DNA from: Paenibacillus xylanexedens
GTDB lineage: Bacteria > Bacillota > Bacilli > Paenibacillales > Paenibacillaceae
DNA: 64,000 nt
NCBI RefSeq assembly: GCF_007676705.1
Contig: NZ_VEBF01000007.1
Location: forward strand, 62,001-126,000
Reading direction: 5' to 3'
The translations under genes and the position numbers were made by a program. This document shows, piece by piece, positions 35,627-44,856 of the stretch; the first letter of the stretch is position 1; each line of letters begins with the position of its first letter. Below the pieces are notes generated by a model. That model worked only from the letters and a program-made list of their open reading frames with translations, made no database searches and had not been told where the DNA came from.

Positions 35627-37330
35627 TTATTTCACATCTTTTCCAGTCCACAGGGAGACACGTTCTTTCACCCAAACCGTGTATTGTTTCTCCATTTCTA
35701 CTGCACCTGCTTTATCAAGTTCAGCCAGGAGACTGTCATACACGCTGTCAAAGTTCTCCGGTTTGGCAAGGATAGCTTCTGGAATCCGTTTACGGATGAT
35801 ATCCTGTGTTTTCTGGTACGTTACGTTGTAGTCTGTGTCAGAAGGTACAGGCATATTATACGCTGCGCCCCAATCTTTCAATTTCAATTCGTCTTCGGAT
35901 GGATAGAAATCTTTCCATGTTGTGATACCGTATGCTTTCAACGTTTCCTTCTCAGCTGGTGTGTAGCTTGCTTGGATCTGCTCTGGGAAATTCGTTGTAT
36001 AGTAGTTGTCTGTAGAATCTTTTACACCATCACCGTATCTTGCGCTGAAAATATTGTACAATCCAACTCCTGTTTCTTTCGTGAAATTGGAGTTGTCATT
36101 CGTTTTGCGTTCCTGAACATCGTCAGGAATCACACGTTTGCCATTTTCTACATTGTAGTGTTCACCTTCAATACCCCAGTTTCTCAACACCTGGCCTTCA
36201 TCGGAAGCGAGCCAATCCATGAATTTGATAATCCGTACCGGATCTTTGGCCGAAGTTGTAATCCCGATGCCATAACCGTCAAATCCTGTTGGCTGGAATG
36301 TATGATCCACAATGTCCTTGTTCAGGGACACGGAGAAGTGCGCATATGTGGCTTCGTCCTTGCCTGCTGCTTTGAGAGCGTTCTCAGCTTCGCCATAGTT
36401 CCAGTCCTGGTCGATCAGACCAAGTACACGGCCACTGGCGATTTTGGATTTGTATTGATCATCTTTTTGTACAAAAGTATCTTTGTCGAGCAGACCTTCA
36501 TTGTACATTTTGTTCAACCAGCGGAAGTATTCTTTCTCCTCTGGACGTTTGTAGTGAAGCATCGCTTCATACGTTTCAGGATTAATGTAATATTCACCAT
36601 CATCCGGTGCACCTGTTGCCTGGAAAGCCGGGTTCGTTACAGTGATCATGATCTTCCAGTCATCTGCATTCAATGTCAGTGGAATGGTTGGTTGACCATC
36701 AATCGTTGGATGCTTTTCATAATACGTTCTAAGAACGTTTTCGTAATCCTCAAGTGTTTTCACTTCTGGGTATCCCAGTTCTTTCAACACTCTTTGCTGA
36801 ATTTCGAATCCACCACCTGCATCAAAAGCGACGTTATCTACACCCATGTTGGTTGGAATAGCATAGATCGCTTGATCTTCCAGACTGTATTTCAAACGAT
36901 TCATCTGATCGCCATATATCTTTTTCAGGTTAGGTGCATGTTCCTCAATCAGGTCAGTCAGGTCCAGCATTGCGCCTGCATCCACCAGCTTCGACAGGTT
37001 ACCTTTAGGAAAGATAATATCAGGGTAATCACCGCTGGCAGCCATCAAAGGAATCTTTTGGTCGCCACCATTGTTCACATCGTATTCTGCTTCAATTGTA
37101 ACACCTGTTCTTTTGGTAATCTCTTGGCCCACTGCATCTTTCATGTTGTTCCAGCTTGGACTTGCATCTGCACCAAAGAATGTAAAGGTTACCGGGCTGG
37201 TCGTATCTCCAGAATCAACCGGCTTTTCTGAAGCGTTAGTTCCTCCTCCACTGCCACTGCATCCTGCGGTAATTGCAAGTGCACTGGCTAACAGAAGCAT
37301 TGCGAATGTTTTTGGTGTTTTGCCCTTCAT
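35627..37330 (-). CDS. Extracellular sugar-binding lipoprotein 2 (ABC transporter)
   Basis: The 567-residue lipoprotein has a signal ending ALAITAGCSGSGGG, with Cys near residue 24, then a Gly/Ser linker and FFGADASPSWN. It resembles the neighbouring protein 3 almost throughout, and protein 1 less closely; the signal and linker differ most. The pattern indicates tandem gene duplication. The role is capture of a carbohydrate for ABC import. The gene has its own upstream region with operator-like sites and its own terminator. The partner permeases are probably the pair at 39.6-41.5 kb. Confidence 0.9.
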   Translation of the reverse strand: MKGKTPKTFAMLLLASALAITAGCSGSGGGTNASEKPVDSGDTTSPVTFTFFGADASPSWNNMKDAVGQEITKRTGVTIEAEYDVNNGGDQKIPLMAASGDYPDIIFPKGNLSKLVDAGAMLDLTDLIEEHAPNLKKIYGDQMNRLKYSLEDQAIYAIPTNMGVDNVAFDAGGGFEIQQRVLKELGYPEVKTLEDYENVLRTYYEKHPTIDGQPTIPLTLNADDWKIMITVTNPAFQATGAPDDGEYYINPETYEAMLHYKRPEEKEYFRWLNKMYNEGLLDKDTFVQKDDQYKSKIASGRVLGLIDQDWNYGEAENALKAAGKDEATYAHFSVSLNKDIVDHTFQPTGFDGYGIGITTSAKDPVRIIKFMDWLASDEGQVLRNWGIEGEHYNVENGKRVIPDDVQERKTNDNSNFTKETGVGLYNIFSARYGDGVKDSTDNYYTTNFPEQIQASYTPAEKETLKAYGITTWKDFYPSEDELKLKDWGAAYNMPVPSDTDYNVTYQKTQDIIRKRIPEAILAKPENFDSVYDSLLAELDKAGAVEMEKQYTVWVKERVSLWTGKDVK

Positions 37331-37439
37331 GTGTAATCCCCCTTATGGATATAATGAAGCTGTATATTTGTATAACAGGCTGACCTGCACATACCGTGAC
37401 CAGATGAAGATGTTGTAATTTTCTTGTTACTCTAACATT

Positions 37440-37453
37440 AAAAGCGCTTTCTC
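37440..37453. promoter_or_regulatory. cre-like site 1 before binding-protein gene 2
   Basis: AAAAAGCGCTTTCT contains the AAGCGCTT core of strong cre sites and matches most positions of the consensus. It is about 110 bases upstream of the start. Confidence 0.5.
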
Positions 37454-37562
37454 TAAAACAGTGAATGGATCTTCACACACCTTAATTTACTCGTCACCCT
37501 CTGGAATTCCCCTTGAATAAATAGGAATGATGTATGTTGTTTTTCTCTGATGTACGAACTAA

Positions 37563-37576
37563 TGTAAGTGCTTTCA
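37563..37576. promoter_or_regulatory. cre-like site 2 before binding-protein gene 2
   Basis: TGTAAGTGCTTTCA fits the CcpA cre consensus at 13 of 14 positions. It is about 235 bases upstream of the start. Confidence 0.55.
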
Positions 37577-37631
37577 TAATTGAATAATAATCTCTCCCAT
37601 ACCCCTTGTCAATAGTGAATATGTAAAATAT

Positions 37632-37655
37632 AAAACGTTTTTTAGAAAACGTTTT
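37632..37655. promoter_or_regulatory. Double AAAACGTTTT site before binding-protein gene 2
   Basis: Two AAAACGTTTT palindromes (37632-37641 and 37646-37655) are centred 14 bases apart. They lie between terminator 1 and gene 2. They match the palindrome shared by the cluster's other units; their flanks differ slightly from the 14-mer. Confidence 0.58.
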
Positions 37656-37661
37656 ATGTAT

Positions 37662-37690
37662 AAAAAAGAACCCGGTTATCCGGGTTCTTT
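37662..37690 (-). terminator. Intrinsic terminator of the permease/binding-protein 1 unit
   Basis: AAAGAACCCGG pairs with CCGGGTTCTTT around ATAA, with TTTTTT on the minus strand. Confidence 0.93.
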
Positions 37691-37718
37691 CTCGGTTTGA
37701 ATCCGTTCAATCGATAGC

Positions 37719-39407
37719 TTATTTAGCTTCTTCGCCGCTCCACAATTGAACACGGTTTTGGACAAGCTCAGTGTATTGTTTCTCCATGTCCTCTGCTCCT
37801 GCATTGTTCACTTCATCAATCATGCCGTCATAGATGGCATCGAACTGCTCAGGAGTACTCAGAATGGCTTCTGGGATACGTTTACGAATGATATCCTGTG
37901 TCTTCTTGAAGATGACATTGTAGTTAGAGTCACCAGGTGTTGGCAGATTGTATGCTGCTCCCCATGGTTTGATTGGGAACTCGTCTTCACTCGGGAACAG
38001 GTCTTTCCACGTCGTAGCACCGTAAGCTTTGAGTGTTTCTTTCTCTGCATCGGAATATGCTGCCACGATCTGTTCAGGGAAATTCGTAGTGTAGTAGTTA
38101 CCCGTTGAATCCTTCACACCGTCTCCATAGTGACCAGACATATTGGTGTACAGTCCAATACCTGTTTCTTTCTGGAATACGGCTGCATTATTGGTTTTCT
38201 GATCCTGAATGTCGGCAGGAATCACACGTTTGCCGTCCTTCACTTCATACTGTTTGCCCTCAATTCCCCAGTTCATCAGCACTTGACCTTCTTCAGAAGC
38301 CAGGTAATCGAAGAATTTGATGGTACGAACCGGGTCAGGATTCGATGTTGTAATCCCTACACCCCAACCGGATACAAAACCAGGGTCTTGATAGGCATGA
38401 TCCTTGATATCCTCGGACAGGGTTACCGGGAAGTGTGAATACGTTGCTTCTTCCTTGCCCGCAGATTTCAGTGCATTTTCTGCATCGGAATACCCCCAAT
38501 CCTGGTCAATGACACCCAGAACACGTCCACTAGCAATTTTGGATTTGTATTGGTCTGTTTTTTGGATGAAGCTGTCCTGATCCAGCAATCCAGTGTTATA
38601 CATATGGTTCAACCAGCGGAAGTACTCTTTTTCCTCTGGACGTTTGTAATGAAGACTTGCTTCATACGTCTCTGGATCGATATAGTATTCACCGTCATCC
38701 GGAGCACCTGTTGCCTGGAAGGCAGGGTTCGTTACGGTAATCATGATTCTCCAATCATCCGCGTCCAGTGTTAACGGGATTGTTGGCTGACCATCAATCG
38801 TTGGGTGTTTCTCTTTATATGCCTTCAATACATTCTCGTAATCCTGAAGTGTGCGCACTTCCGGGTATCCGAGCTCTTTCAGTACACGGTGCTGAATCCC
38901 AAATCCACCACCTGCATCAAAGTACTTCTGGTCTACCGCATAATACGTCGGCAGCACATAAATAGCCTGATCCTCATTACTGTATTTCAACCGGTCCATG
39001 TAATTACCATACAGCTTCTTCAGATTGGGAGCATATTGGTCGATCAGATCTGTCAGATCGAGCATTGCTCCGGCATCCACCAGTTTGCTGAGTTCTCCTT
39101 TGGGTGAGACGATATCCGGATAGTCTCCGCTCGCCGCCATTAAGGATATTTTATCTTGACCACCACTAACGGCAAATTCACCGTTAAGGGTTATCCCTGT
39201 TTTTTCTGTAAGGACTTTACCCACATCATCCTTCATGCCATTCCAGTTCGGACTGGGGTCAACGCTGAAGAAATCAAAAGTAAGTGGAGTTGTCTCTGCG
39301 CTTGTATCTTTGAACGACGTATCACCGCCGCTTCCTCCACCGCAACCTGCGAGTAAAGACATTGCAAGCACTGGTGCCAGTGCAATCTTCATTTTGGAAC
39401 TTGCCAT
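37719..39407 (-). CDS. Extracellular sugar-binding lipoprotein 1 (ABC transporter)
   Basis: The 562-residue lipoprotein has a signal with ending AMSLLAGCGGGSGG (Cys near residue 22), then FFSVDPSPNWN in place of the FFGADASP of its two paralogs. It shares blocks such as EHPTIDGQPTIPLTLDADDW-like and QATGAPDDGEYYIDPETYEA with them but is clearly more diverged. I chose ATG 39407, with GGGAGG upstream; an in-frame ATG 140 bases earlier lacks a site and a signal peptide. It is the last gene after the two permease genes, 186 bases away. A hairpin in that gap may raise its expression relative to the permeases. Confidence 0.9.
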   Translation of the reverse strand: MASSKMKIALAPVLAMSLLAGCGGGSGGDTSFKDTSAETTPLTFDFFSVDPSPNWNGMKDDVGKVLTEKTGITLNGEFAVSGGQDKISLMAASGDYPDIVSPKGELSKLVDAGAMLDLTDLIDQYAPNLKKLYGNYMDRLKYSNEDQAIYVLPTYYAVDQKYFDAGGGFGIQHRVLKELGYPEVRTLQDYENVLKAYKEKHPTIDGQPTIPLTLDADDWRIMITVTNPAFQATGAPDDGEYYIDPETYEASLHYKRPEEKEYFRWLNHMYNTGLLDQDSFIQKTDQYKSKIASGRVLGVIDQDWGYSDAENALKSAGKEEATYSHFPVTLSEDIKDHAYQDPGFVSGWGVGITTSNPDPVRTIKFFDYLASEEGQVLMNWGIEGKQYEVKDGKRVIPADIQDQKTNNAAVFQKETGIGLYTNMSGHYGDGVKDSTGNYYTTNFPEQIVAAYSDAEKETLKAYGATTWKDLFPSEDEFPIKPWGAAYNLPTPGDSNYNVIFKKTQDIIRKRIPEAILSTPEQFDAIYDGMIDEVNNAGAEDMEKQYTELVQNRVQLWSGEEAK

Positions 39408-39502
39408 TATGGTAATCCTCCCTGTTTCATATGTCTGTTTGTCCGGGACTTTTTTGTCCCTGTCTATAGCTTCATGAATACCACACCGCAGCCCTATACG
39501 GT

Positions 39503-39529
39503 GAAGCGCAGACCAAATGGCTGCGCTTC
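39503..39529. other. Hairpin between permease and binding-protein genes
   Basis: GAAGCGCAG and CTGCGCTTC pair perfectly around nine bases. No T run follows, so it is not an ordinary terminator. In such operons a hairpin here can protect one part of the mRNA and give more binding protein than permease. That role is inferred. Confidence 0.55.
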
Positions 39530-39593
39530 GGGTATCCTGATGCTTCATTTGTAGATGTACGGCCGCTCTATGTGGCAGCCTGTACCCAATTGT

Positions 39594-40496
39594 TTAACCT
39601 TTTACTGCGCCCAGTGTCATACCGCCAACAAAGTACTTCTGAAGGAATGGATATACAATGAGGATTGGAACCGTTACAACGATCGTAATCGCCATTTTGA
39701 TTGATTCCGGTGAAATCTGTGTCATTTGCTGTGCCATATCATTGGCATTTCGTCCAGCACCTGAGCCTTGCTGCGTACTTTGCAATACTTTCATCAGCTC
39801 ATATTGGAGCGTGGTCAGATGTGCCTTTGAACCATTATACAGGTACGTATCGAACCACGCATTCCATTGACCTACAGCCAGGAACAATGCGATGGTAGCA
39901 AGCACTGGTTTACACAGTGGCAAGATGATTCTGTAATAGATTGTAAAGTCATTCGCTCCGTCCAGCTTCGCGGATTCCTGCAATGAGTATGGCAGGCCAT
40001 CAATGAATGAACGGATGATGAACACGTTAAATGCACTGATCATGCCAGGCAATACATATACCCAGAATGTACCGATCAGGTTCAAGTCACGCATCAGAAT
40101 GTACACCGGAATCAGACCACCGGAGAAATACATCGTGAGCGCGAGCGTTGTGGAAACAAATTTTCTAAGTCCAAAATCAGGTCTGCTCAGTGTAAAGGCG
40201 ATCATGGATGAACTGATCAATCCGAGCACGGTACCTACAAGTGTACGCAGAATGGAGATCTGCAAACCTTGCAGCAAGCCATCATATTGGAAAATCGTTT
40301 TGTAGTTCTGTAATGTGAATTCGCGAGGCCACAAGTAAATTCCGCCACGTACTGTATCTGTCGAGTTATTGAGTGAGATGGCTAGTACGTTAAGGAATGG
40401 ATAAAGTGTTACAACCAGCACCATGGTCATCGCGAGGATGTTGAATATATCGAACAGTTTATCGCCCCGAGTAGCATTGAATGCTTTGTTCGCCAT
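39594..40496 (-). CDS. Sugar ABC transporter permease, LplC/MalG type
   Basis: The 300-residue inner membrane protein has six predicted helices. The EAA-type coupling loop reads ESAKLDGANDFTIYYRIILPLCKPVLAT broken here as ESAKLDGANDF and RIILPLCKP. It is typical of the second permease of LplBC-YtcP (CUT1) importers. It starts 16 bases after the LplB-type gene and precedes binding protein 1. No ATPase gene is in the cluster, so a shared MsmX-like ATPase encoded elsewhere is likely. Confidence 0.93.
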   Translation of the reverse strand: MANKAFNATRGDKLFDIFNILAMTMVLVVTLYPFLNVLAISLNNSTDTVRGGIYLWPREFTLQNYKTIFQYDGLLQGLQISILRTLVGTVLGLISSSMIAFTLSRPDFGLRKFVSTTLALTMYFSGGLIPVYILMRDLNLIGTFWVYVLPGMISAFNVFIIRSFIDGLPYSLQESAKLDGANDFTIYYRIILPLCKPVLATIALFLAVGQWNAWFDTYLYNGSKAHLTTLQYELMKVLQSTQQGSGAGRNANDMAQQMTQISPESIKMAITIVVTVPILIVYPFLQKYFVGGMTLGAVKG

Positions 40497-40511
40497 AATG
40501 TCGTCCCCTCC

Positions 40512-41495
40512 CTACATGATGCTTTCTTTAGTGAATTTTTTGAACAAGCCGTTCGCAGTAAACAGAAGGATGATACTGACAACGGAGTTGAATATACCTA
40601 TGGCTGTACCATATGAGAATCGTCCCATATTCAAACCATAATTGAGCGCGTATAGATCAAGTACTTCCGAGTAGTCTGTGACCAGACTGTTGCCAAGCAA
40701 GAACTGCTTCTCGAAACCGATACTGATAAGATGTCCAATTGACATGATGAAAAGTACGGAAATCGTGGTCCGTATGCCAGGCAGCGTGATGTGCCACATT
40801 TGTCTCCAGCGGTTGGCTCCATCTACACGGGAAGCTTCATACAGCTCATTGTCGATACCTGTAATCGCCGCCAGATAGATGATGGCATTCCAACCGGTTT
40901 CCTTCCACATATCTGAAGCGGTTACAATGTACCAGAACAAGTTCCCCTTGGCCATAAATTGGATCGGCTGATCAATAATGTTCAGTCCTACCAATAGATC
41001 ATTGATAATCCCGCCATCGGTGGAGAGCATCTTGGTGATAATACCTGCCACAACGACCCAGGATACAAAGTGAGGCAGATATGATACCGTTTGCACGGCA
41101 CGTTTGAAGAACATGCCTCTCATTTCATTCAGGAGAATGGCGAAGAATATCGGCACGATAAAACCGACAACCAGTCCCATCAAGCTCATTGCGAGCGTAT
41201 TTCGAAGTACAAGATAGAAACGATCATCACTGAACAGCTCTACAAAGTGTTTAAAGCCAACCCACTCTTGATCACCAAATGATCTGGCAGGTTTATAGTT
41301 TTGGAAAGCCATCGTCCATCCCCATAGTGGCAGATAGTTAAATACGAAAACCCAAGCTACGAATGGCAATGACATGAGATAGAGATATTTCTGCTGCTTC
41401 ATTCTGTCCCAAATTCCGTTCCGCCGATTTTTTAAAGGCGGTTTGGGGTCACTGCTTCTGTTCGCGGAAGCGGATTTTTTTGTTAGCGTTTCCAT
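40512..41495 (-). CDS. Sugar ABC transporter permease, LplB/MalF type
   Basis: The 327-residue membrane protein has a basic cytoplasmic N-terminus (about 35 residues) and six helices. The EAA loop includes YEASRVDGANRWRQMWH and ITLPGIR. It forms the import channel with the LplC-type permease. GGGGGAACGGAG precedes the ATG. It is the first gene of a permease-permease-binding protein unit. Its upstream region carries CGAAAACGTTTTAT and a cre-like site. The setting with YesMN-type control points to a plant oligosaccharide. Confidence 0.93.
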   Translation of the reverse strand: METLTKKSASANRSSDPKPPLKNRRNGIWDRMKQQKYLYLMSLPFVAWVFVFNYLPLWGWTMAFQNYKPARSFGDQEWVGFKHFVELFSDDRFYLVLRNTLAMSLMGLVVGFIVPIFFAILLNEMRGMFFKRAVQTVSYLPHFVSWVVVAGIITKMLSTDGGIINDLLVGLNIIDQPIQFMAKGNLFWYIVTASDMWKETGWNAIIYLAAITGIDNELYEASRVDGANRWRQMWHITLPGIRTTISVLFIMSIGHLISIGFEKQFLLGNSLVTDYSEVLDLYALNYGLNMGRFSYGTAIGIFNSVVSIILLFTANGLFKKFTKESIM

Positions 41496-41701
41496 CTCCG
41501 TTCCCCCTCCTCTGTTTTATAAAATAATCATACTCGATAGAGCGTTTTCAAAATACCATCTGGATTTTAGAGAAAATCATATAAAAATTAGATATAGGCA
41601 TATATAATCAGACATTATTTAGTTAGAATCAGTGATAAATTCTACTTTCAAATGCAACAAAAGTAATATAAAGGTAAAAGGCTATATGGTATGGTAAATT
41701 T

Positions 41702-41729
41702 CGAAAACGTTTTATAGAAATCGTTTACT
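41702..41729. promoter_or_regulatory. Operator and cre-like sites before the permease unit
   Basis: CGAAAACGTTTTAT (41702-41715) is followed by AGAAATCGTTTACT (41716-41729), which resembles cre and the xylA site. They lie just over 200 bases upstream of the LplB-type gene. Confidence 0.6.
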
Positions 41730-41746
41730 TCAACCTGATGGCATAC

Positions 41747-41768
41747 AAAAAGGACCCTTTCGGGTCCC
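41747..41768 (-). terminator. Intrinsic terminator of the GH2 gene
   Basis: GGGACCC and GGGTCC(C) pair around GAAA with TTTTT after it on the minus strand, just after the stop at 41774. Confidence 0.88.
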
Positions 41769-41773
41769 TATAA

Positions 41774-44704
41774 TTACAAGGTGAATTGAATTGTTTGCAG
41801 TTTAACGATCCCGAGCAATTGTGCAACAGAAATGGAGGTTACCGGACGGAATTGATCTCCATGCAGATACGCAAGTATCTCCTGAAATAAGTAGGCGGCT
41901 TCCGGACGCTTCATTAACGCCAGGTTGGTGAACGGGATGGAGGATACCAAAATCCTGCCCTTCCCTACTTTTGCCTCAAAAGCATAAGCGAGCCGTTTGG
42001 CCCGATGGAAATGATCGATCACTTCAATCAGTGGTTTTACCCCGTGCAGAGTATCCATACATATCGCTGGGGTACCGTTCACCAGGTGGTACCAATGCCA
42101 GTCGGAAGCTCCATCATGCGGGAAAGAGCCCAACAGTGGTAACTGATCGTTCAAATACATGCCCATCGTTGCACCAGGCTGTGTAGCGAACATGAGATAA
42201 TTCCAGAATACAGGCAGGTACTTGGTCTCCACTGAATCGTATATCCCTTCTGCGGTTGGCTGAATCCAAACACTTCCCCCGTTGACCACATAATCAACAA
42301 CATTGGGTGTTAACGACTGAACGATAACCAAGTCAATCTCCCGATCTTTCAACAACTGAAATCCATCCATATGATCCACAACATCATGTTGTGCTTCCCC
42401 GAGAAGTGGCTGCAGCTCTGCCACGGTATTCCAGATTCGTTTCGATTGCGAATGAGTCCGATAAAATGGGAAGGACCATCCATGCCACATATTGACTGCG
42501 ATCCTCTCCGAATCGCCTGATCGCAATTCCGCTTCAATCCGAAAAGCTGCTGCCCCTTCATGAGGTGCAGTAGCGACGAGGCATCCCAGTGACATTACAG
42601 ACCCACATTGGATGTCTCCGGTTTTCCATTCCCCTTTGTTAAGTATCACATCATCGCTAATCAACTTCCACTGTATGGATGCATCCTTAAGTGGCTCTTT
42701 ACCATAGTGAGATATGCGTACATCCACTTGGATGGATTCACCAGCGTAAAATGTACGCTCCTTGCAACTTAACAATAGAACCACATCTGCGTTGAATCGC
42801 TTGAATTCTTCAGGTGTTGTAATGCCTTTGTCATCCCAGAATACGTCCAAAATGCCCGTCGTAGCATGTCCCTGGCCCGGAAAGTCGCGGATATCCAGCA
42901 ACTGTACGCCCGCAGCATCTGGCGTTCGCCGAATCCGCTCCATAGCTTCTTTTAGGGACCGCACCAGATGTGTACCGCTGGCCTGTTGAAAATGCTCCAG
43001 ATCCGCCATCATTCCTTTGTGTGTCAACGACTCTTCAACAGGTTGTAACCAGGTGGGACGCAGAACGCCCGTATACTTGGCTCGTTCCTGAGGCCACACA
43101 TACATGGTGTATTGTGCATGTTCGTGCCCAATGACGGGATGCTCCGCAAGTCGGGTTACTGCATGATAGTCCAGCGTGGTATCCGGCACAGCAGAGTATG
43201 CGGATTCCAGCGGGGGATGCCAGTTCAACGACTGGATATAATAATCACCTTCCCGCCCTTGCGCTGGAAGCTGTCCAAATCCTGTATTGTCCGTATATAA
43301 CCGGGTTGGGTCGATATCCCTTGCCCTTGATACCCATGCATTAAGTTCAGGATGGCCATTCGGACCAATAAGCTCATTCCCCATGGAGAACATGACGAAT
43401 GAAGGATGTCTGTGAAGCGACTGGAGCAACCCGTCCAGTTCTTGTGTCAGATAAGACATCACTTCAGCCGGCGCAGACTGATTCGGTTGCTCAAAGAATC
43501 GAGACCAATGTGGGAGTTCTGCCTGTACCAGCATGCCCTCTTCATCAGCAGCTTCCCAGAATGGCTCTGGCGCACTCCACCCATGCAGTCGGACGTGGTT
43601 GAAGCCGTATGATCTAGCGACTCGAAACTGCTGAATATAATGCTCCTTATCCCAGACGGGATAACCCGTCAGTGGAAAGATACAGCAATCGACGTACCCG
43701 CGCAAATACACCGGTGTCCCATTCAATTCAAGCTGCTTTCCCTTTGTTGCAAAGGAACGCACACCAAATGATTGTTCCACTTGATCCAGTTCCTGTTCAC
43801 CGTCATGGAGACGGATCACTGCCTTGTAAAGTTCAGGGGATTCATCCGACCACAATGCAATTGACTTCTCTGTCCCGAGTTCCAATCGCCACTGATCTAT
43901 TACAGCGTTACTTTCAATTAAACCTACTGAGCTTATATCAGCATGCGCTGGAGCACTCAGCTTCACATTACAACTGTATCGATCAAGCCATGTGCCGTCC
44001 GGATGCTGGATATCCATATGCAATTGCATATGGATATCCTTCTCATTAGCGGGAGCGCTTACAGCACAATGAACCAGAACGGTTCCATTTTCAGCATCTG
44101 GTTGAATACGTAACGTCTGTACGCGGCATGGGGGCAGACGGTCCAGATAAACACCACCTGTAATCCCACCCCAGGCTGTGGCCGTGTGTAAAGAATGAAT
44201 ATGGCTACCAGCCAGCGGAAGTTTCATGGTATTATCCACGCGGATCTCCACCCGATTCACTTCTCCCCGCTTCATTAGAGAGGTAACATCCCACTTCTGT
44301 TGATTCACCAGACTATCCTGCTGCCCGGCATATTGTCCATTAATCCAGAGATCTGTTGTCCAGCGGACCCCTTCCAATCTGAATATATACTGGCAACCAG
44401 GATCATCTGTTGGAACCGTAACATCCTGAGCATACCAAGCTGGGCCTTCATACTCACGCACCTTGGTCCAGGTATCAAGCCTGTCGTATTCAGGCTCATC
44501 CCCGTATCCTTGCTCTTCCCAGGAACCGGGAATCTGAATGGTTCCCCATGAGATGTTTTCACGTAGTGAAGGCGGTAATATTGTATGTTCAACGAGTTCA
44601 TCGGACTCTAGATCCAAACAAAACTGCCATGTTCCATTTAAGTTCAATGGTTGACGGACAGTGCCTGTATCAGACAAATTCATATCGTATAGCCATCCCT
44701 TCAT
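41774..44704 (-). CDS. GH2 glycoside hydrolase (beta-galactosidase/glucuronidase type)
   Basis: The 976-residue protein has the GH2 layout: a sugar-binding jelly-roll (about 20-190, with GTWQFCLDLE and IPGSWEEQGYG), an Ig-like domain (190-320) and a TIM barrel. The barrel has VRLHGWSAPEPFWEAADEEG and the acid/base FSMGNELIGP. A nucleophile Glu in VIGHEHAQY is plausible. The last 300 residues are not typical of LacZ and may be further accessory domains. No signal peptide is seen. It may release beta-galactose or a related sugar. An ATG at 44683 (after AAGGGATGG) could be the start instead. It lies just downstream of the two-component genes. Confidence 0.85.
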   Translation of the reverse strand: MKGWLYDMNLSDTGTVRQPLNLNGTWQFCLDLESDELVEHTILPPSLRENISWGTIQIPGSWEEQGYGDEPEYDRLDTWTKVREYEGPAWYAQDVTVPTDDPGCQYIFRLEGVRWTTDLWINGQYAGQQDSLVNQQKWDVTSLMKRGEVNRVEIRVDNTMKLPLAGSHIHSLHTATAWGGITGGVYLDRLPPCRVQTLRIQPDAENGTVLVHCAVSAPANEKDIHMQLHMDIQHPDGTWLDRYSCNVKLSAPAHADISSVGLIESNAVIDQWRLELGTEKSIALWSDESPELYKAVIRLHDGEQELDQVEQSFGVRSFATKGKQLELNGTPVYLRGYVDCCIFPLTGYPVWDKEHYIQQFRVARSYGFNHVRLHGWSAPEPFWEAADEEGMLVQAELPHWSRFFEQPNQSAPAEVMSYLTQELDGLLQSLHRHPSFVMFSMGNELIGPNGHPELNAWVSRARDIDPTRLYTDNTGFGQLPAQGREGDYYIQSLNWHPPLESAYSAVPDTTLDYHAVTRLAEHPVIGHEHAQYTMYVWPQERAKYTGVLRPTWLQPVEESLTHKGMMADLEHFQQASGTHLVRSLKEAMERIRRTPDAAGVQLLDIRDFPGQGHATTGILDVFWDDKGITTPEEFKRFNADVVLLLSCKERTFYAGESIQVDVRISHYGKEPLKDASIQWKLISDDVILNKGEWKTGDIQCGSVMSLGCLVATAPHEGAAAFRIEAELRSGDSERIAVNMWHGWSFPFYRTHSQSKRIWNTVAELQPLLGEAQHDVVDHMDGFQLLKDREIDLVIVQSLTPNVVDYVVNGGSVWIQPTAEGIYDSVETKYLPVFWNYLMFATQPGATMGMYLNDQLPLLGSFPHDGASDWHWYHLVNGTPAICMDTLHGVKPLIEVIDHFHRAKRLAYAFEAKVGKGRILVSSIPFTNLALMKRPEAAYLFQEILAYLHGDQFRPVTSISVAQLLGIVKLQTIQFTL

Positions 44705-44809
44705 CTGAGTTCTAGTAAACCCAGTCTAAGGTGTGATACACTCCGTGACCATTGCTTATCATGGGAAGTGCATGGACAATATGATGAATCTGAAAAATGT
44801 CCATGATCC

Positions 44810-44823
44810 CGAAAACGTTTTAT
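44810..44823. promoter_or_regulatory. Cluster operator-like site before the GH2 gene
   Basis: CGAAAACGTTTTAT occurs here exactly, about 105 bases upstream of the GH2 start and just after the response regulator stop at 44857. Confidence 0.6.
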
Positions 44824-44856
44824 TATTGAGCATGGGCAAGGCCCGGCATTTCATAC

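Noticed and set aside
35591..37231. Plus-strand 546-residue frame opposite binding-protein gene 2
   Set aside because: It mirrors the binding-protein gene; similar but broken frames lie opposite the paralogs, so it follows from the real gene's codon use.
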